Of a DNA stretch of 64,000 nucleotides, positions 36,671-44,434 are shown in pieces. The position numbers and the translations under genes were made by a program. The notes beneath the pieces are model-generated. The model saw nothing but the letters and a program-made list of their open reading frames with translations. It did no database searches and was not told where the DNA came from. Numbering within the stretch: the first letter of the stretch is position 1; every line of letters starts with the position of its first letter. Origin of the DNA: Jejuia sp049889775. GTDB taxonomy: Bacteria; Bacteroidota; Bacteroidia; Flavobacteriales; Flavobacteriaceae. The stretch spans positions 1 to 64,000 of the forward strand of contig JBMHCT010000030.1 of assembly GCA_049889775.1 (NCBI GenBank), in the 5' to 3' direction.

Positions 36671-36853
36671 ATGAACATAATCCTATTAGCTCTACCGGTT
36701 GCTAGTTTATTTTTTTTCTATTCCGCATATAAAGGACTCCCATCCTTATTAAGTCATTATTTCAAAACTAAAAAAGAACTAAACCAATTGCATAATGTAT
36801 TAATCGGAATAATTTTACTAGTCATATTCCTAGTTCTAATCTTCGAAGAATAA
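36671..36853 (+). CDS. Small two-helix membrane protein
   Basis: 60 residues with two hydrophobic helices (about 3-20 and 43-58) and a charged loop (HYFKTKKELNQLHN). It starts 7 bases after the SGNH gene with a good spacing and ends a few bases before the convergent barrel gene. The amphipathic loop and clean start support a real gene. Function unknown. Confidence 0.55.
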   Translation: MNIILLALPVASLFFFYSAYKGLPSLLSHYFKTKKELNQLHNVLIGIILLVIFLVLIFEE

Positions 36854-36858
36854 ATAGA

Positions 36859-37542
36859 TCAAAACGAAATAGCAGCCCCTAAAAATAATATACTTTGATT
36901 TCCTTTAAAACGGGCATCTCCGCCAGAAGTATCTAAATTTTCGTTTTCTAACTTATTCAGAATATTCGTGAAACCATAAATATATTGGGCTTTTAGTTTA
37001 AAGTTTTTAAAACCTAAGGACGCGCCAATTGCGCCGTTAAAATTAAACTGAGAAATTTGAGTTATAGATTCAGCAGTTAAATTATCGTAGTTATTAATGT
37101 AAAAAGTTTCTTGAGTTTTATCCTTGAATTCTAGAGGACCGTTATACTGCAACATTGGACCAATATCAATGGTAAAATAATACTCAATCACTTTTATATT
37201 TAAGAGCATTGCCACTTGAGCCGCAAACATTTTATAGTTAACAAACTGATCTTCAGCACTGATTTGGGTTGGCCTACCTAAAATATCAATATTGTTTTCT
37301 GATAATTGCATTCCAAAACTCACGTTGTACCAACGCAAAGGAATATCAACTGTAGCTTGTGCTCCTCCTAAAAACCCATCACCTTGAGAAGTTACAAAAT
37401 TATCTGTTGTAATATCAAATTTTGTAATACCACCAAACACAGAAAAACCATTAGTAATGCGATAATTACCCTTTTGTGAGTAGCTAAGTGTAACAAAACA
37501 TAGTAGGAAAGCTACTAATAATAAAGGTCTGTTAATTTTCAT
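36859..37542 (-). CDS. Outer-membrane beta-barrel-like protein
   Basis: 227 residues with signal peptide (VTLSYSQ). Regular amphipathic strands (GFSVFGGITKFDIT, WYNVSFGMQL, YYFTIDIGPMLQY, FNGAIGASLGFKNFKLKAQYIYGF, QSILFLGAAISF) suggest a PorT/OmpA-like barrel ending in an aromatic residue. No function is assigned. A -7 box lies upstream at 37563-37570. Confidence 0.7.
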   Translation of the reverse strand: MKINRPLLLVAFLLCFVTLSYSQKGNYRITNGFSVFGGITKFDITTDNFVTSQGDGFLGGAQATVDIPLRWYNVSFGMQLSENNIDILGRPTQISAEDQFVNYKMFAAQVAMLLNIKVIEYYFTIDIGPMLQYNGPLEFKDKTQETFYINNYDNLTAESITQISQFNFNGAIGASLGFKNFKLKAQYIYGFTNILNKLENENLDTSGGDARFKGNQSILFLGAAISF

Positions 37543-37562
37543 GATGTTTGAGCTTTACTGCC

Positions 37563-37570
37563 CAAATATA
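37563..37570 (-). promoter_or_regulatory. -7 box of barrel gene promoter
   Basis: On the minus strand TATATTTG lies 20 bases before the ATG at 37542, as expected for a short leader. No good -33 element is seen. Confidence 0.4.
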
Positions 37571-37616
37571 GCGTAAATTAGTATATCGATATTTTGTAAC
37601 CATTAAAAACATAAAT

Positions 37617-38549
37617 ATGAACTACTTCTTTTATATCCCAATTCTTTTCTTGGGACTTATTATTTTAATTTCGTCTTTTTTCATTGTAAAACAACAAACT
37701 GCAGCTATTATAGAACGTTTTGGAAGGTTTCAAAGTATTCGACATTCTGGTTTACAACTTAAAATTCCTTTAGTAGATCGTATAGCCGGTAAATTAAGTC
37801 TAAAGATTCAACAATTAGATGTTATTATTGAAACCAAAACGCTTGATGATGTATTTGTTCGTCTTAAGGTTTCTGTACAGTATAAAGTAATTCGTGATAA
37901 AGTATATGATGCGTTTTATAAACTAGATTACCCGCATGATCAAATTACATCTTATGTATTCGACGTAGTGCGTGCAGAAGTACCAAAAATGAAGCTTGAT
38001 GATGTTTTCGTGAAAAAAGATGATATCGCTATTGCGGTAAAAGCTGAATTAAATGACGCAATGCTTGATTATGGTTACGACATCATTAAAACATTAGTAA
38101 CAGATATAGATCCAGATGCACAGGTAAAAGAAGCCATGAACCGTATTAATGCTTCTGAGCGCGAAAAAATAGCGGCGCAATTTGAAGGTGATGCACAACG
38201 TATTTTAATTGTTGAAAAGGCAAAAGCCGAAGCTGAAAGTAAGCGTTTACAAGGACAGGGTATTGCAGACCAGCGTCGTGAAATTGCCCGTGGTTTAGAA
38301 GAGTCTGTAGAGGTGTTAAATCGTGTTGGAATTAATAGTCAAGAAGCATCTGCTCTAATTGTTGTAACGCAACATTACGATACCCTTCAATCCCTAGGAG
38401 AAGAAACTAATAGTAATTTGATTCTTTTACCAAATGCGCCTCAAGCGGGAAGCAACATGCTAAATGATATGGTAGCCAGTTTTACGGCTAGTAACCAAAT
38501 TGGAGAGGCAATGAAAAATGCTAAAAAGAATCCTCCAAAAGATAAATAA
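37617..38549 (+). CDS. SPFH-domain (stomatin/prohibitin family) membrane protein
   Basis: 310 residues. One N-terminal membrane helix (about 3-25) is followed by the SPFH/band-7 domain (FIVKQQTAAIIERFGRFQSIRHSGLQLKIP; VRLKVSVQYKV; VTDIDPDAQVKEAMNRINASEREKIAA) and a helical region (about 190-250, KAEAESKRLQGQGIADQRREI). Such proteins form membrane microdomain scaffolds, sometimes with an NfeD partner; none is encoded beside it. It is followed by a strong terminator, so it is probably monocistronic. Confidence 0.92.
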   Translation: MNYFFYIPILFLGLIILISSFFIVKQQTAAIIERFGRFQSIRHSGLQLKIPLVDRIAGKLSLKIQQLDVIIETKTLDDVFVRLKVSVQYKVIRDKVYDAFYKLDYPHDQITSYVFDVVRAEVPKMKLDDVFVKKDDIAIAVKAELNDAMLDYGYDIIKTLVTDIDPDAQVKEAMNRINASEREKIAAQFEGDAQRILIVEKAKAEAESKRLQGQGIADQRREIARGLEESVEVLNRVGINSQEASALIVVTQHYDTLQSLGEETNSNLILLPNAPQAGSNMLNDMVASFTASNQIGEAMKNAKKNPPKDK

Positions 38550-38555
38550 GTGTAC

Positions 38556-38585
38556 AACCTCCTAGCGTTTCTAGGAGGTTTTTTT
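38556..38585 (+). terminator. Rho-independent terminator of the SPFH gene
   Basis: AACCTCCTAG, five-base loop CGTTT, CTAGGAGGTT, then a T run. A perfect 10-bp stem starts 7 bases after the SPFH stop. Confidence 0.9.
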
Positions 38586-39090
38586 ATGACTTTTTGAATT
38601 TAATTTTTTCTTCTTTAGGTTTTTCTTGCTCCTTGTGTTCCCTATTTATATTTCCTGGAAATGTTAAAGATGTACTAATAAAGGTAGTGCCAAAATTGAT
38701 ATTAGCATGGTATATTTGACTTACAGCGTCCTTTACTTGATGTTCTGAAAGTTCTTTTAAAGGATGAATAAAAACTGACCATAACACACCATCTGAAACC
38801 GCGTATTTTACATCTAAAGCTGTATGAAAATTGGCTACTAATGCGGCTTTAATTAATTCATCATTTAAGCTATTTGAGTCTGCTATTGGCGAAATAATTC
38901 GCATTCTAATATGATTCGTATCTGTAATACACATCATTGGAATTTCTTTTATGAAAAACTACCAACCACCAAGGTTACCAGTTATGGAATCGCTTACAGA
39001 AGTATAAATTTCTTGTAGTTTTTCATTACTCATAATTTGGCTCATTCCTAAAAATGGAAATAAAAGAAAAAGGAAGATTGCTTTTTTCAT
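38584..39090 (-). pseudogene. Secreted hypothetical protein interrupted by an in-frame amber codon
   Basis: Reading from the ATG at 39090 gives a signal peptide (MKKAIFLFLLFPFLGMSQ) and GNLGGW, then TAG at 38961-38959, and then the same frame continues without a break: FFIKEIPMMCITDTNHIRMRIISPIADSNS and on to a stop at 38584. The two parts together make 168 codons. The downstream part alone starts at ATG 38937 (117 residues) but has no signal peptide, whereas its sequence reads like a mid-protein segment. I recall similar flavobacterial proteins in which this position is occupied by a sense codon. Likely a nonsense mutation, a sequencing error or readthrough. Function unknown. Confidence 0.7.
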
Positions 39091-39151
39091 GATGAAGAAT
39101 TTTAAGTTCAGTCGAAACTAAAATCAATTACTTAATCCTTCAACTGAATTT

Positions 39152-40303
39152 TTAAGCAAATGGATGTCGTTCTTCCCAGTCTTTCGAAGGGTTCATAAAA
39201 CGGAACACCTGTTTTAATATAATATTCAAAACCTTATTTGTGTGCTTCATATATAATTGCATTGCTTTTGGTTTTGCGCCAACAGAACTCTTTATTTCCA
39301 TAGCAGTTCTGGCATAAACAATCTTTTTAAAATCATGCTCAATTCCAAACTTTGCCATTTCGTAAAGCATATTTAAATACAATTGGTTTGGATGTTGGTG
39401 CTGCTTATCATAACCCAAAAAATAAGTCTCCAATTGGTTGTTGTTCAAAACTAAAGTGAAAAAACCAATAAGTTCATCCTTTAAATAATACCCAAATACT
39501 CTGAAATTTTCCTTTAGAAGAAGCTTGTATGTATAAAAATGTTGCTCTGGAAGTATAAAAGTATTGAAACTTGCATTATCCGATACATTAAGATAGAGAT
39601 TATGAAGTACTTTGGTATTTGCTTCTACCTCTTCCAAAGTCATTTCCTTGCAAACAATACTATTCAGTTTCTTTTTGGCTCTTTTGTATCTATCTCTGTA
39701 TTTTTTCTTCATACAAGCGATATAATCTTCATTACACCCCCAAACCTCTCTTAAATCCATTATCATATTTGGTTGTACAATAGCGCGATGCAAATTTTCT
39801 TTTTGAAATACATCCTCAGAGAGGAGCGCATCATCCTCAAAAAAGTCCTTTAACATTATTAGTCTAATAGTCTTTCCTTGAGTTCTCTTTATCAAGGCTT
39901 CTATTTCAGCCACACCCTGAAACAAATAGTTATAAAATTCTGTTTTAGTGATTTTTTTAGAGTCAAAATACATACCATGTTGACCTGTGTGTGTTAGGTT
40001 GCCAACAACTAAAATATTGCCCCTAAGCACTTTTGACAATACTTCTTGAAGAAAGGTTTTTAAACAAGAAACTTTGGTGTCTCTAAACATGTCTTTAAGG
40101 TACAATTGTACCCTTTGTATTAGCGCAACACCAATAAGCATATCATCTTTAAAAAAACCTAAATAAAATAGGCTAATGTTATTTGGAGGCGCTGATTCTA
40201 AAGCTTTTAGATATGATTTTTTTAATAATACATCGTGCATTACCAAGGCATCCCACTCCTCTGGAACCTCATCTACATTTTCATAAACTTTAAACTGTAT
40301 CAA
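39152..40303 (-). CDS. GNAT/FemAB-like acyltransferase-type protein
   Basis: 383 residues. The N-terminal part (EEWDALVMHDVLLKKSYLKALESAPP, FYLGFFKDDMLIGVALIQ) and the C-terminal core (FGYYLKDELIGFFTLVLNNNQLETYFLGYD, YLNMLYEMAKFGIEHDF) give the pattern of FemAB-like proteins built from two GNAT domains. Members transfer amino acids or acyl groups to peptidoglycan or small molecules. No catalytic residues can be fixed. The start is TTG at 40303, since no ATG precedes the conserved N-terminus. The downstream 5'-proximal region is terminated from the upstream gene by a hairpin. Confidence 0.65.
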   Translation of the reverse strand: MIQFKVYENVDEVPEEWDALVMHDVLLKKSYLKALESAPPNNISLFYLGFFKDDMLIGVALIQRVQLYLKDMFRDTKVSCLKTFLQEVLSKVLRGNILVVGNLTHTGQHGMYFDSKKITKTEFYNYLFQGVAEIEALIKRTQGKTIRLIMLKDFFEDDALLSEDVFQKENLHRAIVQPNMIMDLREVWGCNEDYIACMKKKYRDRYKRAKKKLNSIVCKEMTLEEVEANTKVLHNLYLNVSDNASFNTFILPEQHFYTYKLLLKENFRVFGYYLKDELIGFFTLVLNNNQLETYFLGYDKQHQHPNQLYLNMLYEMAKFGIEHDFKKIVYARTAMEIKSSVGAKPKAMQLYMKHTNKVLNIILKQVFRFMNPSKDWEERHPFA

Positions 40304-40305
40304 TA

Positions 40306-40344
40306 CAAAAAAGAAAAGACTGAAAAATACAGGTCTTCAGTCTT
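40306..40344 (-). terminator. Rho-independent terminator of the DUF1761 gene
   Basis: On the minus strand AAGACTGAA, an 11-base loop and TTCAGTCTT are followed by TTCTTTTTTG. Located 28 bases downstream of the DUF1761 stop. Confidence 0.75.
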
Positions 40345-40371
40345 TAAATATGTTAAAACTTTACAAAATTA

Positions 40372-40854
40372 TTAATGCCATCCACAAATAATGGCGCCCA
40401 TAATTGCCATAACTACCATCCAATAGCCGCTATTTATAAGAATATATTTTGCACCTTTACGTTCGAATAACGCATTAGTTCCAAGTACAGGCAGCACTAT
40501 AAACAACGCTCCAAAAAACCCATGTAATGCACCATGACCGAAAGTTCTATGTGCGGTACCATAATCTGCCATAAAAGCAGCGTAGGAGGGAAGCGCACCT
40601 TCAAGATCTCCTCCAACCATTCCCATGGCTCCCGTTTGATGAATTGTTAGTGTTAGCATGCTCATTGCAAGTAAAATGGCAAAAATAAAAGCCAATACAA
40701 ATATTTTACCCATATTGGCGCCTTGAATTTTTTCATCGGTCATATCTGTGGCTTTCATCCATGCGGTACCAAATACTCTTGGATTATACCAGACAAAACC
40801 AACAACAAGGGCAGAAACAGCAGCAACCAAAATTGCCAAAAAATTAATTTCCAT
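40372..40854 (-). CDS. DUF1761 membrane protein
   Basis: 160 residues with four predicted membrane helices: FLAILVAAVSALVVGFVW, GKIFVLAFIFAILLAMSML, ALHGFFGALFIVLPVL and YWMVVMAIMGAIICGW. WYNPRVFGTAWMK after the first helix is the family hallmark. Function unknown; the family is widespread in Bacteroidota. Terminated by the hairpin at 40306-40344. Confidence 0.85.
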   Translation of the reverse strand: MEINFLAILVAAVSALVVGFVWYNPRVFGTAWMKATDMTDEKIQGANMGKIFVLAFIFAILLAMSMLTLTIHQTGAMGMVGGDLEGALPSYAAFMADYGTAHRTFGHGALHGFFGALFIVLPVLGTNALFERKGAKYILINSGYWMVVMAIMGAIICGWH

Positions 40855-40938
40855 GATTAAAAAAGTTTATAGTTAGTTTTTAAATATAGCTAAAATATAA
40901 ACTGATATGGCCTTTTTTAACTTTTGTACATCAACATC

Positions 40939-42936
40939 TTATAGTATCAGTTGCGCTTCAGAAACCAATAATTCATTCTTATCCTCTGAAGCTTTTACAA
41001 GGAAATTTTCAATTTTATCGCTTCTTTCCTGTCCATTAGCCAACAAAACAGAAAGGACTAAAACAGTAGCTATTCTTGTCCCTACCTTTTTAACAGCCGT
41101 ATTAAACAAAGGTTCTATCTCTTCGTAAGATACTTCTTTGGCTAATTCCAATATTTCTGCACGCACTTTTTGTTGTTTAGCCTCTGGTAAGTTGGTGTAT
41201 TTTTTACCAAGTTGCTTAATAACATCTATAGCTTTTCTTTTAGTAGGATTACTTTGCGGTTTTTGTGGTGACGTACCTCTCTGTTTAGGTTTAATTTTTG
41301 CCCAGGTATCTCTCAAACCAACAGTTTTGTTAAACACCAATCGTTCTGAAGTAGAATCTTTGTCTACATTAAAATACCCCAATCTTTGAAATTGATATCT
41401 GTTTTCAATTGCTGCTTCGGCAAGACTTGGTTCCACAAAAGCCTCAATAGTTTTTAAAGAATTAGGATTTAAGAACTCCATAAACTCTTTGTCTTGATGA
41501 CCATCAGGCGCTTCATCCATAAACAACCTATCGTATTCTCTAACTTCGGCTTTTAAAGCATGCGTAATAGACACCCAATGCAATGTGCCTTTTACCTTTT
41601 TAGATGTGTCTTCAGAATATGTACAATGTATTTCGGTAACTTCACCATTCGCATCTTTTACAACACTTTCAGCTTTTATGATGTATGCGTTTTTAAGGCG
41701 AACTTCACCACCCAATTTTAATCTGAAAAACTTATTGCCAGCTTCTTCTTTAAAATCTTCTTTTTCAATATATAATTCTCTTGAAAAAGGTACTTTTCTG
41801 TAACCAGCATTGTCATCCTCTTGATTATTTTCAGCATCTAACCACTCTACTTTATCCTCTGGATAGTTGGTAATTACCAATTTTACTGGATTTAAAACTG
41901 CCATTACTCTTGGCGCTGTTTTATTTAAATCCTCACGAATACAGAACTCCAAAAGGGAAACATCAATCACATTATCGCGCTTTGCAACGCCAACAGTTTC
42001 AACAAACTTTCTTAATGCTTGAGGTGTGTAACCTCTTCTTCTTAAACCTGAAATGGTAGGCATTCTTGGGTCGTCCCAACCAGATACAATACCATCTTCT
42101 ACCAATTTAAGTAGCTTTCGCTTGCTCATAATGGTATAACTTAGGTTTAAACGGGCAAATTCGCGTTGTTTTGGCCTTAGGTTATTAGGATCTACCACCT
42201 GATCTAAAAACCAATCGTAAAGTTCTCTATGAGGCTTAAATTCAAGGGAACATAGTGAATGTGAAATTTGTTCTATGTAATCACTTTCACCATGTGTCCA
42301 ATCATACATTGGGTAAATACACCACTCATCACCAGTTCTGTGATGCGCACGTTTCACTACACGGTACATTATAGGATCGCGCATTAGCATATTGGTATGC
42401 TTCATGTCAATTTTTGCGCGTAAAATATGCTCACCTTCATCAAACTCTCCATTCTTCATACGAGTAAATAAGGCTAAATTCTCCTCTACAGTCCTGTTGC
42501 GAAATGGACCATCAACACCTGGTTCTGTTGGAGTACCCTTCTGTTCTGCCATAGCTTCACTAGATTGCGAATCTACATAAGCCTTTCCTTCTTTTATCAA
42601 CTGAATTGCCCAATCGTATAACTGTTGAAAATAATCTGAAGAAAACAATACCTGATCCCATTGATAGCCCAACCAAGCAATATCCCGTTTTATGGCATCT
42701 ACATATTCCTGCTCTTCTTTTGCAGGATTGGTATCATCAAAACGAAGGTTTACAGGAGCATTATAATATTCTCCTAAACCAAAACTAATACCAATAGCTT
42801 TTGTATGGCCAATGTGTAAATATCCGTTTGGTTCTGGCGGAAACCTAAAACGTAAGGCGTTCTTAGGCATACCATTTGCTAAATCATCTTCAATAATTTG
42901 CTCTATGAAATTGAGCGATCTTCTTTCTTCAGACAT
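40939..42936 (-). CDS. glnS: Glutaminyl-tRNA synthetase with C-terminal extension
   Basis: 665 residues, about 110 longer than typical GlnRS. Class I marks: PPEPNGYLHIGHTKAI (HIGH, about 32-47), the KMSKS-type IMSKRKL, and the two anticodon-binding beta-barrels (about 340-550). After QRLGYFNVDKDS and RLVFNKTVGLRDTW the extra domain starts (about 555-665): KPQSNPTKRKAIDVIKQLGKKYTNL, then SYEEIEPLFNTAVKKVGTRIATVLVLSVLL. It is shorter than the YqeY domain fused to some GlnRS and may be a variant of it. A -7 box TAATTTTG lies upstream at 42997-43004. Confidence 0.95.
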   Translation of the reverse strand: MSEERRSLNFIEQIIEDDLANGMPKNALRFRFPPEPNGYLHIGHTKAIGISFGLGEYYNAPVNLRFDDTNPAKEEQEYVDAIKRDIAWLGYQWDQVLFSSDYFQQLYDWAIQLIKEGKAYVDSQSSEAMAEQKGTPTEPGVDGPFRNRTVEENLALFTRMKNGEFDEGEHILRAKIDMKHTNMLMRDPIMYRVVKRAHHRTGDEWCIYPMYDWTHGESDYIEQISHSLCSLEFKPHRELYDWFLDQVVDPNNLRPKQREFARLNLSYTIMSKRKLLKLVEDGIVSGWDDPRMPTISGLRRRGYTPQALRKFVETVGVAKRDNVIDVSLLEFCIREDLNKTAPRVMAVLNPVKLVITNYPEDKVEWLDAENNQEDDNAGYRKVPFSRELYIEKEDFKEEAGNKFFRLKLGGEVRLKNAYIIKAESVVKDANGEVTEIHCTYSEDTSKKVKGTLHWVSITHALKAEVREYDRLFMDEAPDGHQDKEFMEFLNPNSLKTIEAFVEPSLAEAAIENRYQFQRLGYFNVDKDSTSERLVFNKTVGLRDTWAKIKPKQRGTSPQKPQSNPTKRKAIDVIKQLGKKYTNLPEAKQQKVRAEILELAKEVSYEEIEPLFNTAVKKVGTRIATVLVLSVLLANGQERSDKIENFLVKASEDKNELLVSEAQLIL

Positions 42937-42996
42937 AAATTATGCTGTACTTTTAAGGTAATATAAGATACCTTAGAAATTAACTAAAAATATTGG

Positions 42997-43004
42997 CAAA
43001 ATTA
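42997..43004 (-). promoter_or_regulatory. -7 box of glnS promoter
   Basis: On the minus strand TAATTTTG matches TAnnTTTG about 60 bases before the glnS ATG. A perfect 7-bp inverted repeat TAAGGTA/TACCTTA (42954-42975) lies in the leader. The -33 element is weak. Confidence 0.4.
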
Positions 43005-43033
43005 GGTAATTTTACCGACTTAAAATTCACTTG

Positions 43034-43396
43034 ATGGGAATAATAAAAGTTGAAAATATAAGGGTTTACGCGTACCATGGTTGCTTAGATGAAGAAACCA
43101 AAATTGGTAGTGATTACCGTGTAGATATAGAAGTGAAAGCAAATTTAGAAACATCGGCAAAAACTGACGGACTAAAGGATACGGTAGACTATGTGTTCTT
43201 AAATAAGGTGGTTAAGGAAGAAATGAAAATACCATCTAAGCTTTTAGAAACGGTTGCGAGACGCATTTTGGATAGATTTTTTGAAGAAGATGCTATGATA
43301 AAAAAAGCTACCGTGAGCATTAGTAAGTTGAATCCGCCCATTGGAGGTGATGTTGAAGCTGTTACTATAAAAATGACAGATAGACGTAAAAAGTAG
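43034..43396 (+). CDS. folB: Dihydroneopterin aldolase
   Basis: 120 residues from the ATG at 43034 (a TTG immediately precedes it). FolB converts 7,8-dihydroneopterin to 6-hydroxymethyl-dihydropterin and glycolaldehyde in folate synthesis. Visible: KVENIRVYAYHGCLDEET with the pterin-binding Glu region, DTVDYVFLNKVV, LLETVARRILDRF and VSISKLNPPIGG near the C-terminus with the catalytic Lys. Family length is normal. Divergent from glnS, with about 97 bases between them. Confidence 0.93.
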   Translation: MGIIKVENIRVYAYHGCLDEETKIGSDYRVDIEVKANLETSAKTDGLKDTVDYVFLNKVVKEEMKIPSKLLETVARRILDRFFEEDAMIKKATVSISKLNPPIGGDVEAVTIKMTDRRKK

Positions 43397-43399
43397 TTT

Positions 43400-43434
43400 T
43401 TTGTGAATAAAAGTCTCAAATTTTTTTACATTTG
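43400..43434 (+). promoter_or_regulatory. tRNA-Cys promoter
   Basis: TTTG (43400-43403), 23 bases, TACATTTG (43427-43434). The -7 box is exact and the spacing is at the long end of the reported 17-23. The 5' end of the tRNA is 14 bases further. Confidence 0.65.
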
Positions 43435-43448
43435 CTTCACCGTTTTAC

Positions 43449-43520
43449 GGCGTCGTGGCCGAGTGGCTTAGGCACAGGTCTGCAAAACCTGCTACAGCGG
43501 TTCGATTCCGCTCGACGCCT
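43449..43520 (+). tRNA. tRNA-Cys (anticodon GCA)
   Basis: Cloverleaf by eye: acceptor GGCGTCG/CGACGCC, D arm GCC...GGC, anticodon stem CAGGT/ACCTG with loop CTGCAAA (anticodon GCA), T arm AGCGG-TTCGATT-CCGCT and discriminator T as expected for Cys. CCA is not encoded. Confidence 0.95.
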
Positions 43521-43526
43521 CTTCAA

Positions 43527-43557
43527 AGAGATGCTTTTTTAAGTATCTCTTTTTTTT
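43527..43557 (+). terminator. Terminator of the tRNA-Cys gene
   Basis: AGAGATGCTT, TTTT loop, AAGTATCTCT (one G-T wobble, 10-bp stem), then seven T. Makes tRNA-Cys an independent short transcript. Confidence 0.85.
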
Positions 43558-43645
43558 GTTTCTAATTTTTAAGAAAAATTAAATAAATATTATGCGGCTC
43601 TCTTGCTCTATTCTAATGCTGGACGCCTCCGTAAAAGCTTTCCGT

Positions 43646-44341
43646 TTAGTCTGGAAGCTTTTCTTTTATGGGGTTAATTTTATCTAATTTTTCTTTTAAA
43701 ATTTCCTTTTCTTCTGGAAAAAACCCTTGCACGAGTAGTAATATACCAAAGCCCAAAATTACAAGAGCCACAATTTTTTTTGTTTTAAAAATAAGGCGCG
43801 GAGTTAGTTTATTTTTAAGCTGTTTAGCTGCTACAATTTTTAAAAGATCTACTAGAAAATAAGTGATTAAAATTGTGGAAAGAAAGATCATAACGCCATT
43901 GCTAGAATCTGTTAAGGAATTACCTAATACTATAAATGCTACCCAGCCCAAAAGCACGCCTATATTTATGAAGTTTAACAAAAACCCCTTCAAGAATAAT
44001 TTGCCGTAGCCCTTTTTTATCTCCACTTTATGATACTCCCGCACTATTTCGCGAAAGGATTTAGAGGTTTTTATGAATGAAATAAGCCCATAAGCCACTA
44101 ATAAAACCCCACCAAAAACCAAAAAATTTGGATCATCTTTGATTTTATCTAGTAATTTATTTGTACTGAAAAATGCAACGATTATAAATAGAATATCAGC
44201 TAGAATAACGCCTAAATCAAATATTAAAGCACTTTTAAATCCTTTGGTAGCACTAGTTTCTAAAAGCACAAAAAATACAGGGCCTATGGTAAAGGCCAAA
44301 ATAATACCGAAAGGTACTGCTGCAATTATATCGTCAAACAT
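43646..44341 (-). CDS. LysE-type amino acid exporter-like protein
   Basis: 231 residues, six predicted membrane helices (FGIILAFTIGPVFFVLLETS, ALIFDLGVILADILFIIVAFF, FLVFGGVLLVAYGLISF, GFLLNFINIGVLLGWVAFIVLG, NGVMIFLSTILITYFLVDLL, ALVILGFGILLLVQGFF). The GPVFFVLLE motif after the first helix is a LysE/RhtB family mark. It probably exports an amino acid or related solute. A possible promoter (TTTG-N17-TATATTTC) lies upstream, overlapping the terminator of the next gene. Confidence 0.85.
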   Translation of the reverse strand: MFDDIIAAVPFGIILAFTIGPVFFVLLETSATKGFKSALIFDLGVILADILFIIVAFFSTNKLLDKIKDDPNFLVFGGVLLVAYGLISFIKTSKSFREIVREYHKVEIKKGYGKLFLKGFLLNFINIGVLLGWVAFIVLGNSLTDSSNGVMIFLSTILITYFLVDLLKIVAAKQLKNKLTPRLIFKTKKIVALVILGFGILLLVQGFFPEEKEILKEKLDKINPIKEKLPD

Positions 44342-44356
44342 GACTAGTTTATTCTA

Positions 44357-44385
44357 GAAATATAAGTAAAGCCTAAATAAACAAA
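44357..44385 (-). promoter_or_regulatory. Possible promoter of the LysE-type gene
   Basis: On the minus strand TTTG, 17 bases, TATATTTC (last base C instead of G). Located 16 bases before the ATG and immediately after the terminator of the sorted protein. Confidence 0.4.
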
Positions 44386-44413
44386 AAAAGGTGCTTTTCT
44401 CAAAGCACCTTTT
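44383..44413 (-). terminator. Terminator of the T9SS-sorted protein gene
   Basis: On the minus strand AAAGGTGCTTT, a four-base loop and AAAGCACCTTT are followed by TTTT. The 11-bp stem lies about 20 bases after the stop. Confidence 0.85.
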
Positions 44414-44434
44414 CACATCAACTAAACTTTGCAA

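Noticed and set aside
43613..43662. GGACGCCTCC resembling the tRNA-Cys 3' end, and AAAAGCTTTCC/GGAAGCTTTT hairpin
   Set aside because: Only eight bases match the tRNA end, so no attachment site; the hairpin has a bulge and no T run on the LysE transcript.
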